Below are positions 1 to 13,019 of a stretch of 64,000 bases of DNA, piece by piece. The stretch's first letter is position 1. Each line of letters begins with the position of its first letter. A program made the position numbers and the translations under genes. Source of the DNA: Capitulum mitella. Lineage: Eukaryota; Arthropoda; Thecostraca; Pollicipedomorpha; Pollicipedidae. The stretch spans positions 2,075,501 through 2,139,500 of the forward strand of contig CP099848.1 of the NCBI GenBank assembly GCA_030062745.1, read 5' to 3'. The notes beneath the pieces were generated by a model. The model saw only the letters and a program-made list of their open reading frames with translations, did not search any database and was not told the DNA's origin.

Positions 1-15
1 ACAATGATCGTGATT

Positions 16-1495
16 TCAGGCACGTAGCTAATATCAGGCCATTGATCCCATGACCCCACCCCCCTGAGCCAAGCGGTCTACACTAGATATATAGCGGTAT
101 TGCAGGAATACGGAATAATAGTCATATATATGGTGAAAAGGCAAACATTTTATATTTTCCTGTGTGTGAACCCTATTCCCAGAGGGCTAGGCGGTATGGC
201 CGATTCCCGGCAGGCGGAAGGTGCGGGTTCGCCCCTCCCCCCCGACATCTCAAGAACTATACATCTGATTTCGTCGCAACAAACGGCAGTCGATTCGCTA
301 TGCTGTAAACTACATTTTTATAGAAAGAAGTTTCCAAGATTTTGAAAGGGTGGATACAGGGGCAAAAAAGTCAAAATGGGGGTTGTTTTTGGACTTGTTA
401 TAACTCAGTTGTTTATGGACAGATTTTGATGAAATGGGCACGAATCGAGGGATTATGAATGGGACTTTGCCCACGGTCCATACATTTGAAATTTTGGAAA
501 ATTCGTAGGCGTTCACAGGGCTTCGAAAATAGGGGGAATAGTTTTTCTTCAAAAACTGAATTAACAAAAACGTTAAAAACAATTTTTGAACTTTTACTGG
601 TCATGTTATGTTGAAGAAGTACAAATCGTACTACATTGTTTGTATAATGTTGACATAGACGGTGCCAGGGACATGAAAAAGGGGAACTGTCATGATAACG
701 TGTTCTTCAGACCAACTTACTACCTTTGACCTTAAATGACTTTCAGTAACCTTAGAGCTACTTGGAATGATCTTGTGTGTATCTCGTATTGTTTGAAAAC
801 GTTTCCAATCATTTGGATTCACTCTATGTCTAAAATTCCATTTTATGGCTGTTGTGATATAGGGTACGCACACTGACATTTTGAGTCATAGCTCCATGAC
901 CCGACCTGATATCAACCTGAATTGTAGTACACAAGTAGATGGCACTCTTCTACGTCACGTATATTCCGGGTTTAGCATTAAAAAATAGCGCCAAAATTAT
1001 CACTACGGGACCAAATTTTCACTTTTGACCTTGACCTTATCTTGTGAAGTAGCCTCAGATTAACAAAATTGTATTTGCATGCTTGCCCAACTATTTGCCT
1101 ATGCGTCGATGTAAAATTTTAGGTTCTATCGTAAAAACGCTATTCTTGGCCGACATTTTTCTTTTATCCTCAACAGGGCCAAAAATAGCCTGAGGTGCCT
1201 CCCAAAAACGTTTCCTGGTCCCACCCCTGAGTTAAGCGGAATTACGAAATCTTGTTACAGTACGTGGAGGGAATAGCTAGGAAAAGTGACTAAGTTCCGT
1301 GAAGCTGCGTCAAAGACCTTGAAATTGGCACGCAAAAACCCGAGGGCGGACGGATTCCCCCTGCCGGAAATAGGGTTAAATATGAAGTCGGTTACATAAA
1401 ATTGTTGCTTTTTCCTATAAATTTCGTCATATGCCAGTGGAATATATCAAAATTTGAACCCCCCCTTCCCCGAGGAAGGTCCTGGCTACGTGCAT
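16..1495. mobile_element. hAT-like MITE, family A copy 1, split by a nested element
   Basis: Left end TCAGGCACGTAGC, right end GGCTACGTGCAT (inverted repeats), bordered by TCGTGATT and ACGTGCTT, 6 of 8 matching. The inner part matches the other family A copies (AGATATATAGCG, TTTCCTATAAATTTCGTCAT). A 1.2-kb segment interrupts it. Confidence 0.7.
169..1377. mobile_element. nested 1.2-kb inverted-repeat element inside family A copy 1
   Basis: Begins AACCCTATTCCC and ends GGAAATAGGGTT, inverted repeats at both ends. The family A sequence resumes directly after it. No transposase ORF; non-autonomous. The insertion duplication is unclear. Confidence 0.55.
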
Positions 1496-1664
1496 ACGTG
1501 CTTTCGGAATGAAGATTTCTTAACTCTTACGTGCGACGACGACAGAAGTATCCACATTATGATTAGAGGCAGGGAGAGAAAATACATGATGGAAAAGGCA
1601 GTATTCGGCTCTTTAGAAGGTTTTTATCAGGCTCATAAGACGAAGACCCGAGCCCGGATATGAC

Positions 1665-1800
1665 GTACCCCAGGGGTGGCGTATTAGGGGGACAGTGGGG
1701 CAGCTGCCCACCCCACCCCCATCTCTGGTCGAAATTTAACATTAGCCCTATGACGTTGCACGGGAAGAAACGAGTTAAATAATTTGCTTGCTCCCCCCAT
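1665..1800. mobile_element. family C interspersed repeat fragment
   Basis: Contains GAAATTTAACATTAGCCCTATG next to C/G runs, shared in diverged form with copies near 12.2, 12.5, 10.0, 28.3 and 61.6 kb. Confidence 0.5.
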
Positions 1801-2479
1801 CTCTGGAGAGGCTCCGCCGCCACTGACGTCGCCACAATATCTCCAGCAAATTGGAAACTGAAAGCAGTGTAAGGATTGTCAGTGCCTTGTTGGCCAAAAA
1901 TCGGCAGGAAAATACACCGCTGGAAACTATCTCGGTGAAGTAACAGGACGAACACCTCCATTTCTTCTTCATCTACATCAGAAAACGCATTAACGATGAT
2001 TACGAGCCATCCTCACTGCGAGATATACTCCAGAGCCTCGATAGGTATCTCCGGGAAATTTGCGCCGCGAATCGGTGATGGGCGACAGCTCCAGGGGCGT
2101 CACAGCTGTCCTCGCTGTCTGCCAAAAGAAACTGAAATTTCAGCGTAAAGGCAACAGGCCATTGACATCGAACATTTTAGCACGAGATGAGGTCAGCATG
2201 ATGAATGATCATGTAGTGATGGGTCACAAAGTCCACAGACGCTGCTTAGCAAAGTGTGGTTAAACAACGATTTTATGTATTACTGCATGCGACCTGGCAA
2301 CAGAGCGCAGCGAAAAAGCAGAACAGAGCGAACAGAAAAAAAAACAGAACAGAGCGCCTGCATCTAGACATCGACATAGCGACGGAAACGAATACATAAC
2401 GATGATGGGGAAGACAGCCAAAGACTTGAACCCCCCCTTGATATCGTCAAGGAGACAATATCAAGGACGTAAAAAAAGT

Positions 2480-3041
2480 TCAGCACGGGCATAGGCAAGG
2501 AGCGATTCACGTTGCTCGGTAAAAACGTTCGAGCTGTAAGCGGAAAACGACCAGAGCTGCTTAAGGAGACGGCATTCTCTCTCACTGTTTACCTAAATCT
2601 AGACAACCCCACCAGACCCAAGGACCCGACCCAAGGACTCTCCATGGGTCGTAAACACGCTACTGGCAATGCTAAAAAAAGACGTGCAGGGAAGGTGATA
2701 CAGACCACCGAATCACTAATCAAGGAGCACGCAAATACGCAGTGCAGACACTGACGGACGCTGGCACTGCGCCAACAGAAACCATGCAAGTTACAGGACG
2801 CAGGGATGTGCAAAGAATTCTTTATTACTCGCACGTCGGCGAAAACCAACTCGAGAGAATAAATGATATACTAACGACAGAAGACGCATCGACTGCTAAC
2901 GCAGCAGCGATTACTGCTTACCCAGGCTCGACGCACTGTCACAACAGATTGGACATCAACGCTTACGGCACGCTTTCGGAGCCTGTTTTCTCAGCTGGCA
3001 CCGTCTTCAACGGAAATGTTACGGTCAACATAAACCACTGA
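2480..3041 (+). other. unrecognised coding-like stretch, two overlapping frames
   Basis: One frame (to 2754) is Lys/Arg-rich (MGRKHATGNAKKRRAGK); the other, open from about 2742 to 3041, contains GRRDVQRILYYSHVGENQLE and ends GTVFNGNVTVNINH. The second frame has no ATG at its start, so the two could be one gene with a frameshift near 2750, or exons. No domain recognised. Confidence 0.3.
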
Positions 3042-3330
3042 AACACAAAATGTAGCTACCCGATGGCGGAATGACGTTCGACATTAAAATATATTATAGA
3101 GGTTTTCATGTCCGAGTTTGAGTGTTTCATGATGCAAATACATGGGACGGGACTTGAGAATGAATCATGGCTTTGGTCGGCGATCCATTACTTACGAGCC
3201 TCAATAAACTCCTATGTGACAGAAATAAAACCTTAAACTGTCAGCCTGCGGATGAAAAAATTTTTCATTGCAAATTCAAGTCTTCAGACTCGATGTCTGT
3301 GACATTTTATTTGAAGATTTTATACTTCTC

Positions 3331-3444
<114 letters not shown>

Positions 3445-5400
3445 GGCGTTGGTTTTGCCTCTGCAGAGAGCCACATTTTACAACTTCAGAGGGGTTCTCT
3501 TGGTCTGGGGACGTTCTTTCTTTGCAAGCGTCTCAGCGTCAATGCAAAACTCGTTGACACGATAACGCGATATATATCGGGCATATTGGGTTTTATCTTC
3601 ATTTCCTCTCTATACGCAAACGTCTGAGGTGCAGTCTGGTGTGAATTACACGTACAACCCAGATGGAGCTGCAAAGGAAACGCAGCACTACACAGGTCTT
3701 CGTCCTCCATTTCCTTACACTTTGTAAATGTATGCCAAGGTTTATTTTGGTCTGGACCGCTCGCAAAATAGCTGAGCGATTCACCTCATCTTTCTCGGGA
3801 TAACCTCTTAACTATCCAGATCCTCTCGTCTGGCCCGATTTTCGAAAGGCGGTGGTGGGGAAGCAAGGCAATCTCAATGGTTCCGTAGCGTAGCCAGGAT
3901 TTTCGGTAAGGGATGTCAAGACTGAAACAAAAGGTCTGACAGTATTCTCGTCAGACAGTTGCGAGTTGCGGCAGTTAACAATATCAAATAGCTCACGTGG
4001 AGATTTCGGGAATAACAGCACATTAATTCCCAATGCATTTTTTGTTCTTTTTAAACCAGTCACATTTCTGATAACAATTTTTTTTCAAAACTCCAGCCAT
4101 GGTGGGGAGGGGGGCAATTGAACCTACTGACCCCACTCTGCCTACGCTTCTGCAGTGATCCCATTGAACCATAAAGCCCTGACCCTACAGAGCCCATATG
4201 TCCTTCGGTCGAAAGCAGCCCTAACTGAATAAGGGCTCATCGCACGGCCAAGGACCCATTTTATCAAGGCTCTGCATCGCTTTACTCCAGAATACAGCTG
4301 CAATTCAGCAGCGGTTCAGTGAGGTTTGACGCCCCTCTGATCGGTTGAAACTTGGTGTTGAGTATCTCCCGTCGCCCGCGTTCAAGACATCAAACGTGTT
4401 CGTGAATATTGCGCTAAACGTGTAAAAGGAGAGTATACCATTTCACATGACATTATATTTCCTGCTGGATTTTGCACAGCGATCTACGGGGTTCACGAAG
4501 CGACCCTTTGCATGGGGTTATTCCACGGACAGCGACCACGCGAAATCGCCTTCCTCCGATTTTCACCTCAGCGCCGCACGCGTCATATTTTAACCGTCTG
4601 TTATGGGAATGTGTGTATGAGTGCCTCCTCCTTTTGCGCGTCTTGTTGTCATGGACATAAACATTCGTAATAGCTGCATCCCATGAAAGGGTGTTTAAAT
4701 ATGAAACTGAAACTGAAACTGAAAGCTGTAGAAGCTTTGATTTACCTAACCATGTATGGAAGTAGCCTCACAATTTACTGCCAATTGGTCAAAATCTAGA
4801 CCATGTCCCTACGATGAAATTTGCCAGCAGTCTTTTTGTATTCATCTGAAGGAAACGGCCCAGGAGATGAAACAAGAAGGGCAGGCATGTTGAAATTGCA
4901 GGCGGTAAAACCCATAGCAGTGGGCAGCTGCAGACATCAGAAAGGGTCAACACAGCCTAGTAAAACGATTTGTGTGTTTCAAACACATCGTGCAATTTGG
5001 ATGAGACGCACAGTTTTAAATTGCTTTATTATGGGCGAGCGACACTTTCCCAGTTAATCTAACGCGACAGAAAGACACGTTTTAGATGTACATTTACGCC
5101 GTTACGACCTGCTACTTTTGGGGCCTGTCACATTCTGTACCTCTCTTGGCCTTGTATGTCTCCGCAGCTAAAGCTAAAGGGTTCTGCTAAAGTTTTACTT
5201 GTTTTTACTCTTTGATTCTTCCCATAAGAGCGACAGAAGGGTCTAGGACATTTAACAACGTACTTCAGTATGACGAGAGGAACCCACAGTTTTCGGGAAA
5301 AAAATGTTAGCGTCGATTGCCATAAAATCACTAATTATTGCACACTATTCTATGCATTTTGCTTGATTATATTGTATGTCGTATGCGTTTGCGTACGACG
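3445..5400. other. no gene seen
   Basis: Only short scattered ORFs, with no splice-consistent or protein-like pattern on either strand. A TCTC-flanked TTCGGTAAGGGATG-type MITE remnant may lie near 3.85-4.15 kb. Confidence 0.5.
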
Positions 5401-5773
5401 TATGTCGTATGCGTTTAGCGGAATCCGACATTTGACGAAAAAAATAGGCATTTCAGGTAATGCCGACGTTTCATGAAACTTTCGTAACATTACCATTGTT
5501 ACGCTATCAGACTGAAAATTTTAGGCGTTACTTTAACGTTCGAAGCTTCTCGTGTAAACAACGTAATGTCCGCAAGTGTAAGCTGTTACACAGTTTGCCC
5601 AGGCATTACAAGAAACGCCTGGTTGACATTTGGCAAAGATCGAGGGAAGGGAAGTCCGTTTTGAGCCATGAAGTCATTGCCCTTTGGGCGTCGAATATCG
5701 ATGCTGTTATTAGATCACGGACGGCCCGATATCGGTCGGCTGAACTAGCCATGGCTTGCCCGCCCCTCCTCTT

Positions 5774-5869
5774 AACGTCAGTCTAAGCACGTCACTGCGT
5801 GTTTGCTTTGACAAACTGGGAAACGTCAATCTAAGCACGTCACTGCGTGTTTGCTTTGACAAACTGGGA
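5774..5869. repeat. 48-bp tandem duplication
   Basis: Two copies, 5774-5821 and 5822-5869, differ at one base (AACGTCAGTC versus AACGTCAATC). Recent slippage or duplication. Confidence 0.9.
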
Positions 5870-5995
5870 GATCCTCTGCGCGAAAGCCACGTTCTCGCTG
5901 AAACGCGCGAGGAACATTTTTGTTTACCCGACGGCTGAGTTGCAGAAAGTTTCCCACCGAATCACGCGAGGAGAGCTTGTCGCGATCCTGTTAGC

Positions 5996-6373
5996 ATGGA
6001 TGCTGTTCCGAAACAGGATGTTGAAGAGCTGGTTTTGAATGGGTTGGGTGAAGGGGAAACAACTAAAAAGGGGTCAAGCGATAACATTCAGACAACGAAA
6101 GAGAAGTGCTTCCAAAACCTAGACGAAAACTACAAAAACGTGAAAAATAAGGCATTCGGCTATGGCTGCGGCAAGCAGTATAAATGTAAATATACCGGTA
6201 ATGCATTAATTTTCCTGTCTGCTCCTGTACCCACTCTGTGCAATACCTACCTGAACTATTTTTGGAATGTCGACTTTTTTACGTCCGCTATGCGTTTTCA
6301 CAAATCAGATGTGCACAGCTTCTCGAATACGGTAGGGTCATATTTGTGGCCTTACCTCTGTGAGAAGTCTTAA
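5996..6373 (+). CDS. small unrecognised ORF inside the foldback element
   Basis: ATG at 5996, 125 codons: a hydrophilic N-terminal part (MDAVPKQDVEELVLNGLGEG, then a Lys/Glu-rich stretch) and a Cys/aromatic-rich second half (KAFGYGCGKQYKCKYTG). The first 50 residues look like ordinary protein; after about residue 65 the composition looks untranslated, so a splice donor near 6175-6200 is possible. It may be a captured first exon. Function unknown. Confidence 0.35.
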   Translation: MDAVPKQDVEELVLNGLGEGETTKKGSSDNIQTTKEKCFQNLDENYKNVKNKAFGYGCGKQYKCKYTGNALIFLSAPVPTLCNTYLNYFWNVDFFTSAMRFHKSDVHSFSNTVGSYLWPYLCEKS

Positions 6374-6934
6374 TGTTTATTTAATGCTACTGTGACTGAA
6401 TCATATTTTGACTCCTGCCTTTAATGTTTGACTGCATCAGTAATTGGGCGACTGTGCCTGTTGGCATCTATAATAATGCAGTACAATAATACCCAATGGT
6501 TGACAAATGAAAAGCGGGCATAAAATGGCTCAGAGCCTCATGGTCGACGCATGAGGAGTGGACGCAAGAGTGCAGTTAGCTCTGTCTTATGAGGCGTAAG
6601 CGCAATTAACAATACTGACCATTCAATCGAACATCAGTAAAAACGGTTATGCATGATATTCATGCTCGGTTTACTCAGGCGTTACTTGAAACGCCCAGTG
6701 CTCTGGCGTTTCATGAACTGCCTAAAAATGATATATATCCGTCAGACAAATGGCATGATAATGGTGATTACAGAAAATGTCCGCGACCTTGTAAGCATTT
6801 CAAGCAACCCCTAAAATTTTCAGACAGACACAGTAACAATGGTAATTTTACGAAGGTTACATAAAAGCCGGCATTACATGAAACGCGTACTATTTTTCCT
6901 GAAATGCCGGATTCCGCCAAACGCATACGACATA

Positions 6935-9600
6935 TACATTTAAATGGCCTAGATAATATCATTACAATTACGTCCAGAAGGCACGGCCTCATACTTACGG
7001 ACCTGGATTCCTTTCGGGTTGGGGGAACGCAGAATCGAGACGCTCAGGTCATATTGGCTCTAAGGCACTTGTTACATCAAATAACTATTTGAGGCTTTCA
7101 TCGAGATCATACTTAGGATCGAGGAGCTGTGGCATCGATTTCAGGGTCTCTCTCCCGTTTTCTCGATCTGATCCCAAATTTTTCGCGACAGTTCATGCAC
7201 ACATTCATTCATACCTTCACTCATTCATTCATTCCACAAGAACTCATAAGTATGGCTGGAGATTCCCGAAAATCATTGGGGGAGGTCCGCAGAGGATTTC
7301 AGAGCGTTTCTTTCCAGTCATTGTCATGGGCCTGCTGTTAAATATCCCTGCATATTGGTCCGGACCCCACCCCCACCCCCCGGGATCGCCAGCCATGCTC
7401 ATAAGCTCTGTAGCAGAGCATTATCTACAGTACTCGAACATATCTTAGCAGTTTCAGGGGTTCCCACGCAAAGCCAATGAGCTTTGTTCCTCCCTCTCGC
7501 GAGGTGGGGAGGGGCCGGGGAACGCCACCTGATTGGTCGGCAGGGGACAAGAGATCGTTACCTGTTCAGTAGGGGCAGTGCGGCTAGGTGAGCGAGCATC
7601 ATCCTTATACTGGGGAGGGGACAAAAGTGTTCCGCCTGGCCATTCAGGAGGGACCACCTGTCCGGTGGGAGGGGCCACAGGTGCACCATGGCAGCACTGA
7701 GGAAGGAACGTGGAAGGGATTCTGTTCGCTTTTGTTGGACTTTTTGGGATAATTTCTAATCAGTATGACGCCTTGTGGGGCCCATGACTAGCGAAACCTA
7801 CTTCGTTACTATTTATATCAATGATTTTCCCTTACGCTTTTCGCAGTACAAAAGGACATTTATCAACGTGCTTCAGTTTTTTTTCATTTGATCCGAATGA
7901 TTGCTGGATTGATGTAAGGAGCCGGAGCTCGTGCTAAGCATAGCTAAGCTAAGTTAAGCTAACCAGTTTTGCACCCGACGAATTTAATGTTTAAATGTCA
8001 CACGCTCCCTTGCTACTGTTCACTGTCATGACTGAACCGTTCAAAACACACATGGAAAAATAGGCTTAAGAGCCCGTGCTAAGCATAGCTAAACTAAAGT
8101 ACATTAATCCCGGCATAGCTGTGGAGAATGAAAGTTTGCAAGTGGATGCACTGCAAACACATCGAGACAAAATTCAAAGAATTCAGGCATCTTCTGTTGA
8201 CATCTCATTATGTGTTGTCCAGTGCTTGCTAGGTTCTTACCCTCCAGAAATCGTTATGGCCGGGTCGGGCCGGGCCAGGCCGGGCTACTTAATTTAATTA
8301 TTTCTGCCAGTTGAAGTAAGACTCCTTCGGCCTTCAGCCTCGCTCGTAACGAGTAATGCCATGACGATAGTGATGGTGTTCTTTTACGTGATGCAAACGT
8401 TGCTAAGTTAAGCTAAGTACGCGTACAGCAAATGTATCATTCTTACACAAGCAGTTGTCAATACACTTCGAAATCATTGTTCGCAGTGCGCATGGATCTG
8501 TCACTTTTAAGCCCACAAATTTTGGTTCGACCTTAAATGGACTGCTGTTGTCAAAGTTGGAAGAACAAAGACAGTTTAAAAAGACTTCAATTGAAAACAC
8601 AAAGGTGCAGTGAAACCGCCCCAAAACCCACCCCAGTCACATGATCACAGTATAGGGTAGAGTCCCTCCAACCTAGCGCAGACTGGGGTATTTCGCCGTC
8701 ATTTATTGACTGGGAGTCTCAAATCTATCTCCTTCCAGTCACGAGAACCAATCGCCCGACATCGCTGATTCCAACGACAAGCGATGACGGTGGACCGTGC
8801 GGTGTATTAAAGCGTGCCTTTTCTGCTTTTGAGTAGTTTATGACGTCACAGCCAAAGTAAAATCACAAAAACGTGTTATCCAGAACCCCTAATGAAAATG
8901 AAAGAAAACTCAAGACTAAAGTTTGCATGAGATTATCGACGCAAATATCTTGGTATTATATTTTGGATGTCACTTGAACCCAGGTCATTGAAAGTCAATG
9001 TGAAAGTTTTTAGTTAAATAATATAGTTTAAGTTTATAGCTGAAATTTGAATTTCTTGCTGTTGGTTTATGCAACGCACGTTTCCGCTCCCTTTTTTCTT
9101 TTATTTCTGTTTTTTACTTTTATTATATTTCTGTTTTTTATTCTATTTTTTCTGTCTCTTAATTCTGTTTGTACACATTTAACCCCAACGCGTTGAAGCT
9201 GGTGATGTTGGAATCAGAGTCGATGCGAAGCGGAGCTAGTGATGCCGGACAGTGACACCGCCATACATGTGTTCCCGAATGCGGATAAATTTTGCCCCGG
9301 TGTCGTGTGACATCTCGACACGGACGTCCCGTTGCCGGCTGACCATTTCGATCTTTGGCCATCTTCAGGTGCCCGTTCTGGTACTCCATCTCAGCGCCTG
9401 CCACGCACTGGATTCCCTTCTCCGGTTCCTTAACCACCATCCCACGGAGTTTGACATGGAGATGATAAAAAGGGCGTTTTCAAGAAGCCGGGTGCGAAAA
9501 TGAAGCCATGAAGTGTCTGGCATCTTCACGCACAAGCGCCGTTGCAACCTAGTGCGGTCTGAAACTGGGAGCACCCCGATTACGCCGGCGCCGCCCATCT
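6935..9600. other. gene-poor; small dispersed repeats
   Basis: GTGCTAAGCATAGCTAA recurs at about 7932 and 8073, with a partial copy near 8400. Around 7.45-7.69 kb a GC-rich stretch repeats GGTGGGAGGGGCC-like units. No supported gene. Confidence 0.5.
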
Positions 9601-9944
9601 GGCACGTTTGGGAGGACTAAGAAGTCGATTTGGTCCGCGATGCGCATTTTTGCTTACAGGATCTTGTGCTGCGTTGCTCCCGGCACCCAACACCGTTCAG
9701 ACACGCCATGTTCTCACTGGTATCCGTCGATGATACTTGTCTGAACGTGGAGATGTTGGAAACGAGGTGGAAAAGCTTAGGGTCCGTCCCAGTACCTGCC
9801 CCAAAGACTAATGCCACTAATTCAGATCCAAGCAAATTGTTCGTCACCGTCCTCAACTCCACGGGACCGAGGCAAGCACAGTTCGCCAGGGCCCGCGTCA
9901 TCAGCTGTCGTAAATGGCTGTACGACAGGACCTTCAGACAAGGG

Positions 9945-10050
9945 TGTTGGAACCGGGGGGCGGGGGGAGGAAGCAAAGCTGCCGCCCCCAACTTTGGGAA
10001 ACATGTTAAGTTAACGCTATGGCATTGCATGGAACGAAACGAGGTAAAAT
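9945..10050. mobile_element. family C repeat fragment
   Basis: G-rich run, CCCCCAACTTTGGG, then ATGGCATTGCATGGAA, matching in diverged form the copy at 28.25-28.41 kb in the opposite orientation. Confidence 0.45.
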
Positions 10051-10759
10051 CGTGTTTGACCCATTTGCACCGCTTCTGCCTTCAAAAAAAGAGTGTCTTA
10101 CCCATACACACCTGTGTACCTGGAATGTCTAAACTGCACCGAACCACCCGTGTAATTCACAAAAGGGTACCATGATTTTGCCAGCGCCTTTTCACCAAAG
10201 TATGCCATTTACTTATGATATGGTAGGTATGGTATGGGACGTATCTACAACTCTCACCAAGACTAACTAAATGTGTGGTATCCATTTGTTTATGAGCGCA
10301 AGTTGAAGTTTTGGATAACCATCCATCTGCCAGTCATGCAAAACCATATTTTAGGTGAAGAAGGGTTACGTTAGATGTCTTGCATCAAAGAAAATGCAGA
10401 TGTCAGCGGAGCCAATCCTTTAGATACTGTCATGTATCACCATCGTGTATCATCATGTCATTATTGTGTCAGGATAAGTTTAAAGTTTGTTTTATAGTTA
10501 TGAGCACTGGCGGCAGAACATCCGAGTTTAAGATGGAGAGGTGGGGGCATGGGCCGTTTTGAAGTTGTTTCTTTATAACCGACGCCCTGGGCCAATGCAA
10601 AATCAATGATCGAAGGAGGAGGAAACAGCGCAGTGTCCCAACGCCTGAATGATTTCGACGGCTCTGGTTGTATGTTCAAGTATGCGTGTGCAGATTTCGT
10701 GTTGCCTGGTTTTACGCGACGTACTTTTACACATAGTTTCTGAGTATACGTGTTTTTCG

Positions 10760-11110
10760 TTACCTTCTGTTACGCATACGTGCTCTTATACATGCATGCA
10801 TTTGCGATGCGTGCATTTGCGCTTATGCAGACGTGCATTTACTTTGCATGCGTTTGCCAGACATTTGCGCATAGGTACATTTGTCATGTGTACATTCGCA
10901 TTTGCCTACATTTGCACTCATCCCTACATTTGCCATACGTACATTTGCGCTTACGCAGATCTGAACCTGTGCACTTTTGGGCATTCGAGCGTGCATTTGC
11001 CCTCGTTCATTCTCCTTCCGTATATTTGCGCTTGCATCTGCTGCATGCGTTTATGTATGCGTTTTTGCATCACTTACATACGTTCATTACGCACGTGCAT
11101 ACGCTTATGC
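10760..11110. repeat. degenerate short tandem repeat around TGCATTTGCG
   Basis: Many irregular copies of a 12- to 24-base unit (ACATTTGCGCATACG-like). It keeps several frames open on the plus strand, giving His/Cys/Arg/Leu-rich spurious ORFs. Confidence 0.75.
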
Positions 11111-11554
11111 ACATTTTCTACACATCCGATTGCTTTTGTCACGACGTATCGGGCGAAGGGCTCCTTCGACGAAACGGCTTTCAATACCTGGGATTTGTCC
11201 CGGATGTGAATGTTAACAAGATTAGTGGACTGTGAAGATCGTTTTGGCAGTCAAAAGTGCATTGGGGATTGAAAAAATAATATCAGTTCTGAAGACATGT
11301 TTCCACGTCCAAATGGTTCGTTTCTGACCTTCGCTAGAAATTCATCATTTGGGTGCATTCATTAACACGGGGGTATTTCGTTCGGAGGGTATATCCAGCC
11401 ATGCCAAACCTGACGTGATGGCACAACAAAATAAAAGCAAGCTCGTAGCGTAGTCTTTTTTAAGTTACACTACGATGCCCAGTTTGGCCACTTTAAGGTT
11501 ACACGGTAGCCTCACATGTGGCTACATTGTGGTCATGTCAGAGGATGCACGTAT

Positions 11555-11564
11555 GCATTGGATT

Positions 11565-11626
<62 letters not shown>

Positions 11627-11636
11627 AATCCAATGC
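11555..11636. repeat. perfect AT-cored palindrome
   Basis: GCATTGGATTCCAT at 11555-11568 is exactly mirrored as ATGGAATCCAATGC at 11623-11636, with only (AT)n between. Confidence 0.9.
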
Positions 11637-12129
11637 TATGTGTGTGTATATCCAATAATATGTGTGTGTATATGTGAGTCGTGTCGTCTAGAATGCTTTT
11701 AAGGGTTCCAGGAGGACAATTTCTAACGATGATTGAGAACTAGAACTACTGCTGCCGCGCAGTTAATTGATTTCCATTATTCCACGACTCCACCGAGGCC
11801 GAAAAGTGGTCAACAGCTGAGTAAAAATGCAATAACGGACTCAGTTTCAGGTCGATTTTCAGTTCGAAATACCAGTTCCGTCATTGCTACCAGTTCAGAG
11901 ATTCTTCATCAAAACTGAAGGTATTCTGACGCCTGTTCCGTCTGGCGGCAGTGATCTCTGTGTTTGTTGGGTTTATTTTAGGCTTCAGAGCCCATTTCAG
12001 CTCAGATGTCTTCGCTTTACCCTCTCGACGCCAGTCTGAGGTCCAAAAAAGTCTCCTCACTTCCAGAAATGCCCGTCGGAATGTCACTACCGTTCACTGA
12101 TTTAACAATACATCGACGCTTCCAAACAA

Positions 12130-12300
12130 GGATGACAGTTTTCGAAACTGACTGGGTCGGGGGAGGGCAAATGAGGTTTCGGGGCCCATTTTTTTCCAGT
12201 CAACGCCCATAGGATCCATCCTGAATCTCTGCAACTTGCGGGGGGAGGGGCACGTGCCCCCCAAGGTATATTCAAATTCCATCCCTACTTCTAGATGTTT
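12130..12300. mobile_element. family C repeat
   Basis: Holds the reverse complement of the ATTGACCCTATGGGCGTTGA core seen at 61.6 kb (here TCAACGCCCATAGGATCCAT), bordered by G-runs. Confidence 0.5.
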
Positions 12301-12504
12301 CCAAAGAAGGCCACCTAAGGCGTCTACTAACTGCCTACATGTTCGAGACAAATTCGGTTCCTTTTACTGTGCTCTGTCATCCTGTAACGCAAGAATGTAA
12401 AAAACGGGCAAGTGGATTCCAAGGATTAGCTTGGAGAGAATGTGATCGTTCGTGACGTAAAATGAGAACAGCTGCGTCTGTCCCACCCCAGACGTTCGGC
12501 CGGA

Positions 12505-12600
12505 GTAGACATAGGCGTAGGAACGGGGGGAACCAGGAGCCATGACCCCCACTTTTGGGGAAATTTAACATCAGTCCTTTGGGGAACAACGTCTCTGCCC
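12505..12600. mobile_element. family C repeat
   Basis: ATAGGCGTAGGAACGGGGGG, then CCCCCACTTTTGGGGAAATT and TAACATCAGTCC, matching the copy at 61.53 kb. Confidence 0.5.
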
Positions 12601-13019
12601 TATACACCGCTTTTCTGGATGTTCCTGCGCTCTGGATCCTAGAGGACAGATCATCTGTACATCTGTCGTCATCTTGTTCTGGCTCTCTACGGTGGTGACG
12701 ATTCCAGAAATTCTGGATTTTACGTGACTGAATAATACACATTCTGTGGAGATCAGTTGTCATAGGGCTCAGAGATTTGTATTCCTTCCGAGATGTTAAA
12801 ACTTAATTGCCGGCGTTATAAGCGGAAATAAGCTGGCATAGGATCCGACATTTGTATTCTTTCCTAGATGTTATTTGTTTGGCATCTGGTGTGAGAGGTT
12901 GCCGGTCATTTTCCAACAGTTTTTCTTGAGTGGATTTGGACCCAATAATACGCACGGGACGATGCGTTCAACAACAAAGGCATACACCATAGCTGTACTT
13001 TATTCCACCTCGTGGCAAT

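Larger units (their letters stand above)
5401..6934. mobile_element. foldback element with about 180-bp inverted arms
   Basis: The left arm (5401-5580) and the reverse complement of the right arm (about 6755-6934) both begin TATGTCGTATGCGTTT and share GCGGAATCC, ACCATTGTTAC and CTGAAAATTTTAGG in the same order. The interior holds one ATG-started ORF and a 48-bp tandem duplication. No transposase is seen. Confidence 0.7.

Noticed and set aside
9159..10030. Overlapping minus ORFs that look partly coding
   Set aside because: Interrupted by several stops in every frame; part overlaps a family C repeat. At best a decayed gene, not annotatable.
10649..11235. Long plus ORFs of 161-186 codons
   Set aside because: They are translations of the TGCATTTGCG tandem repeat.
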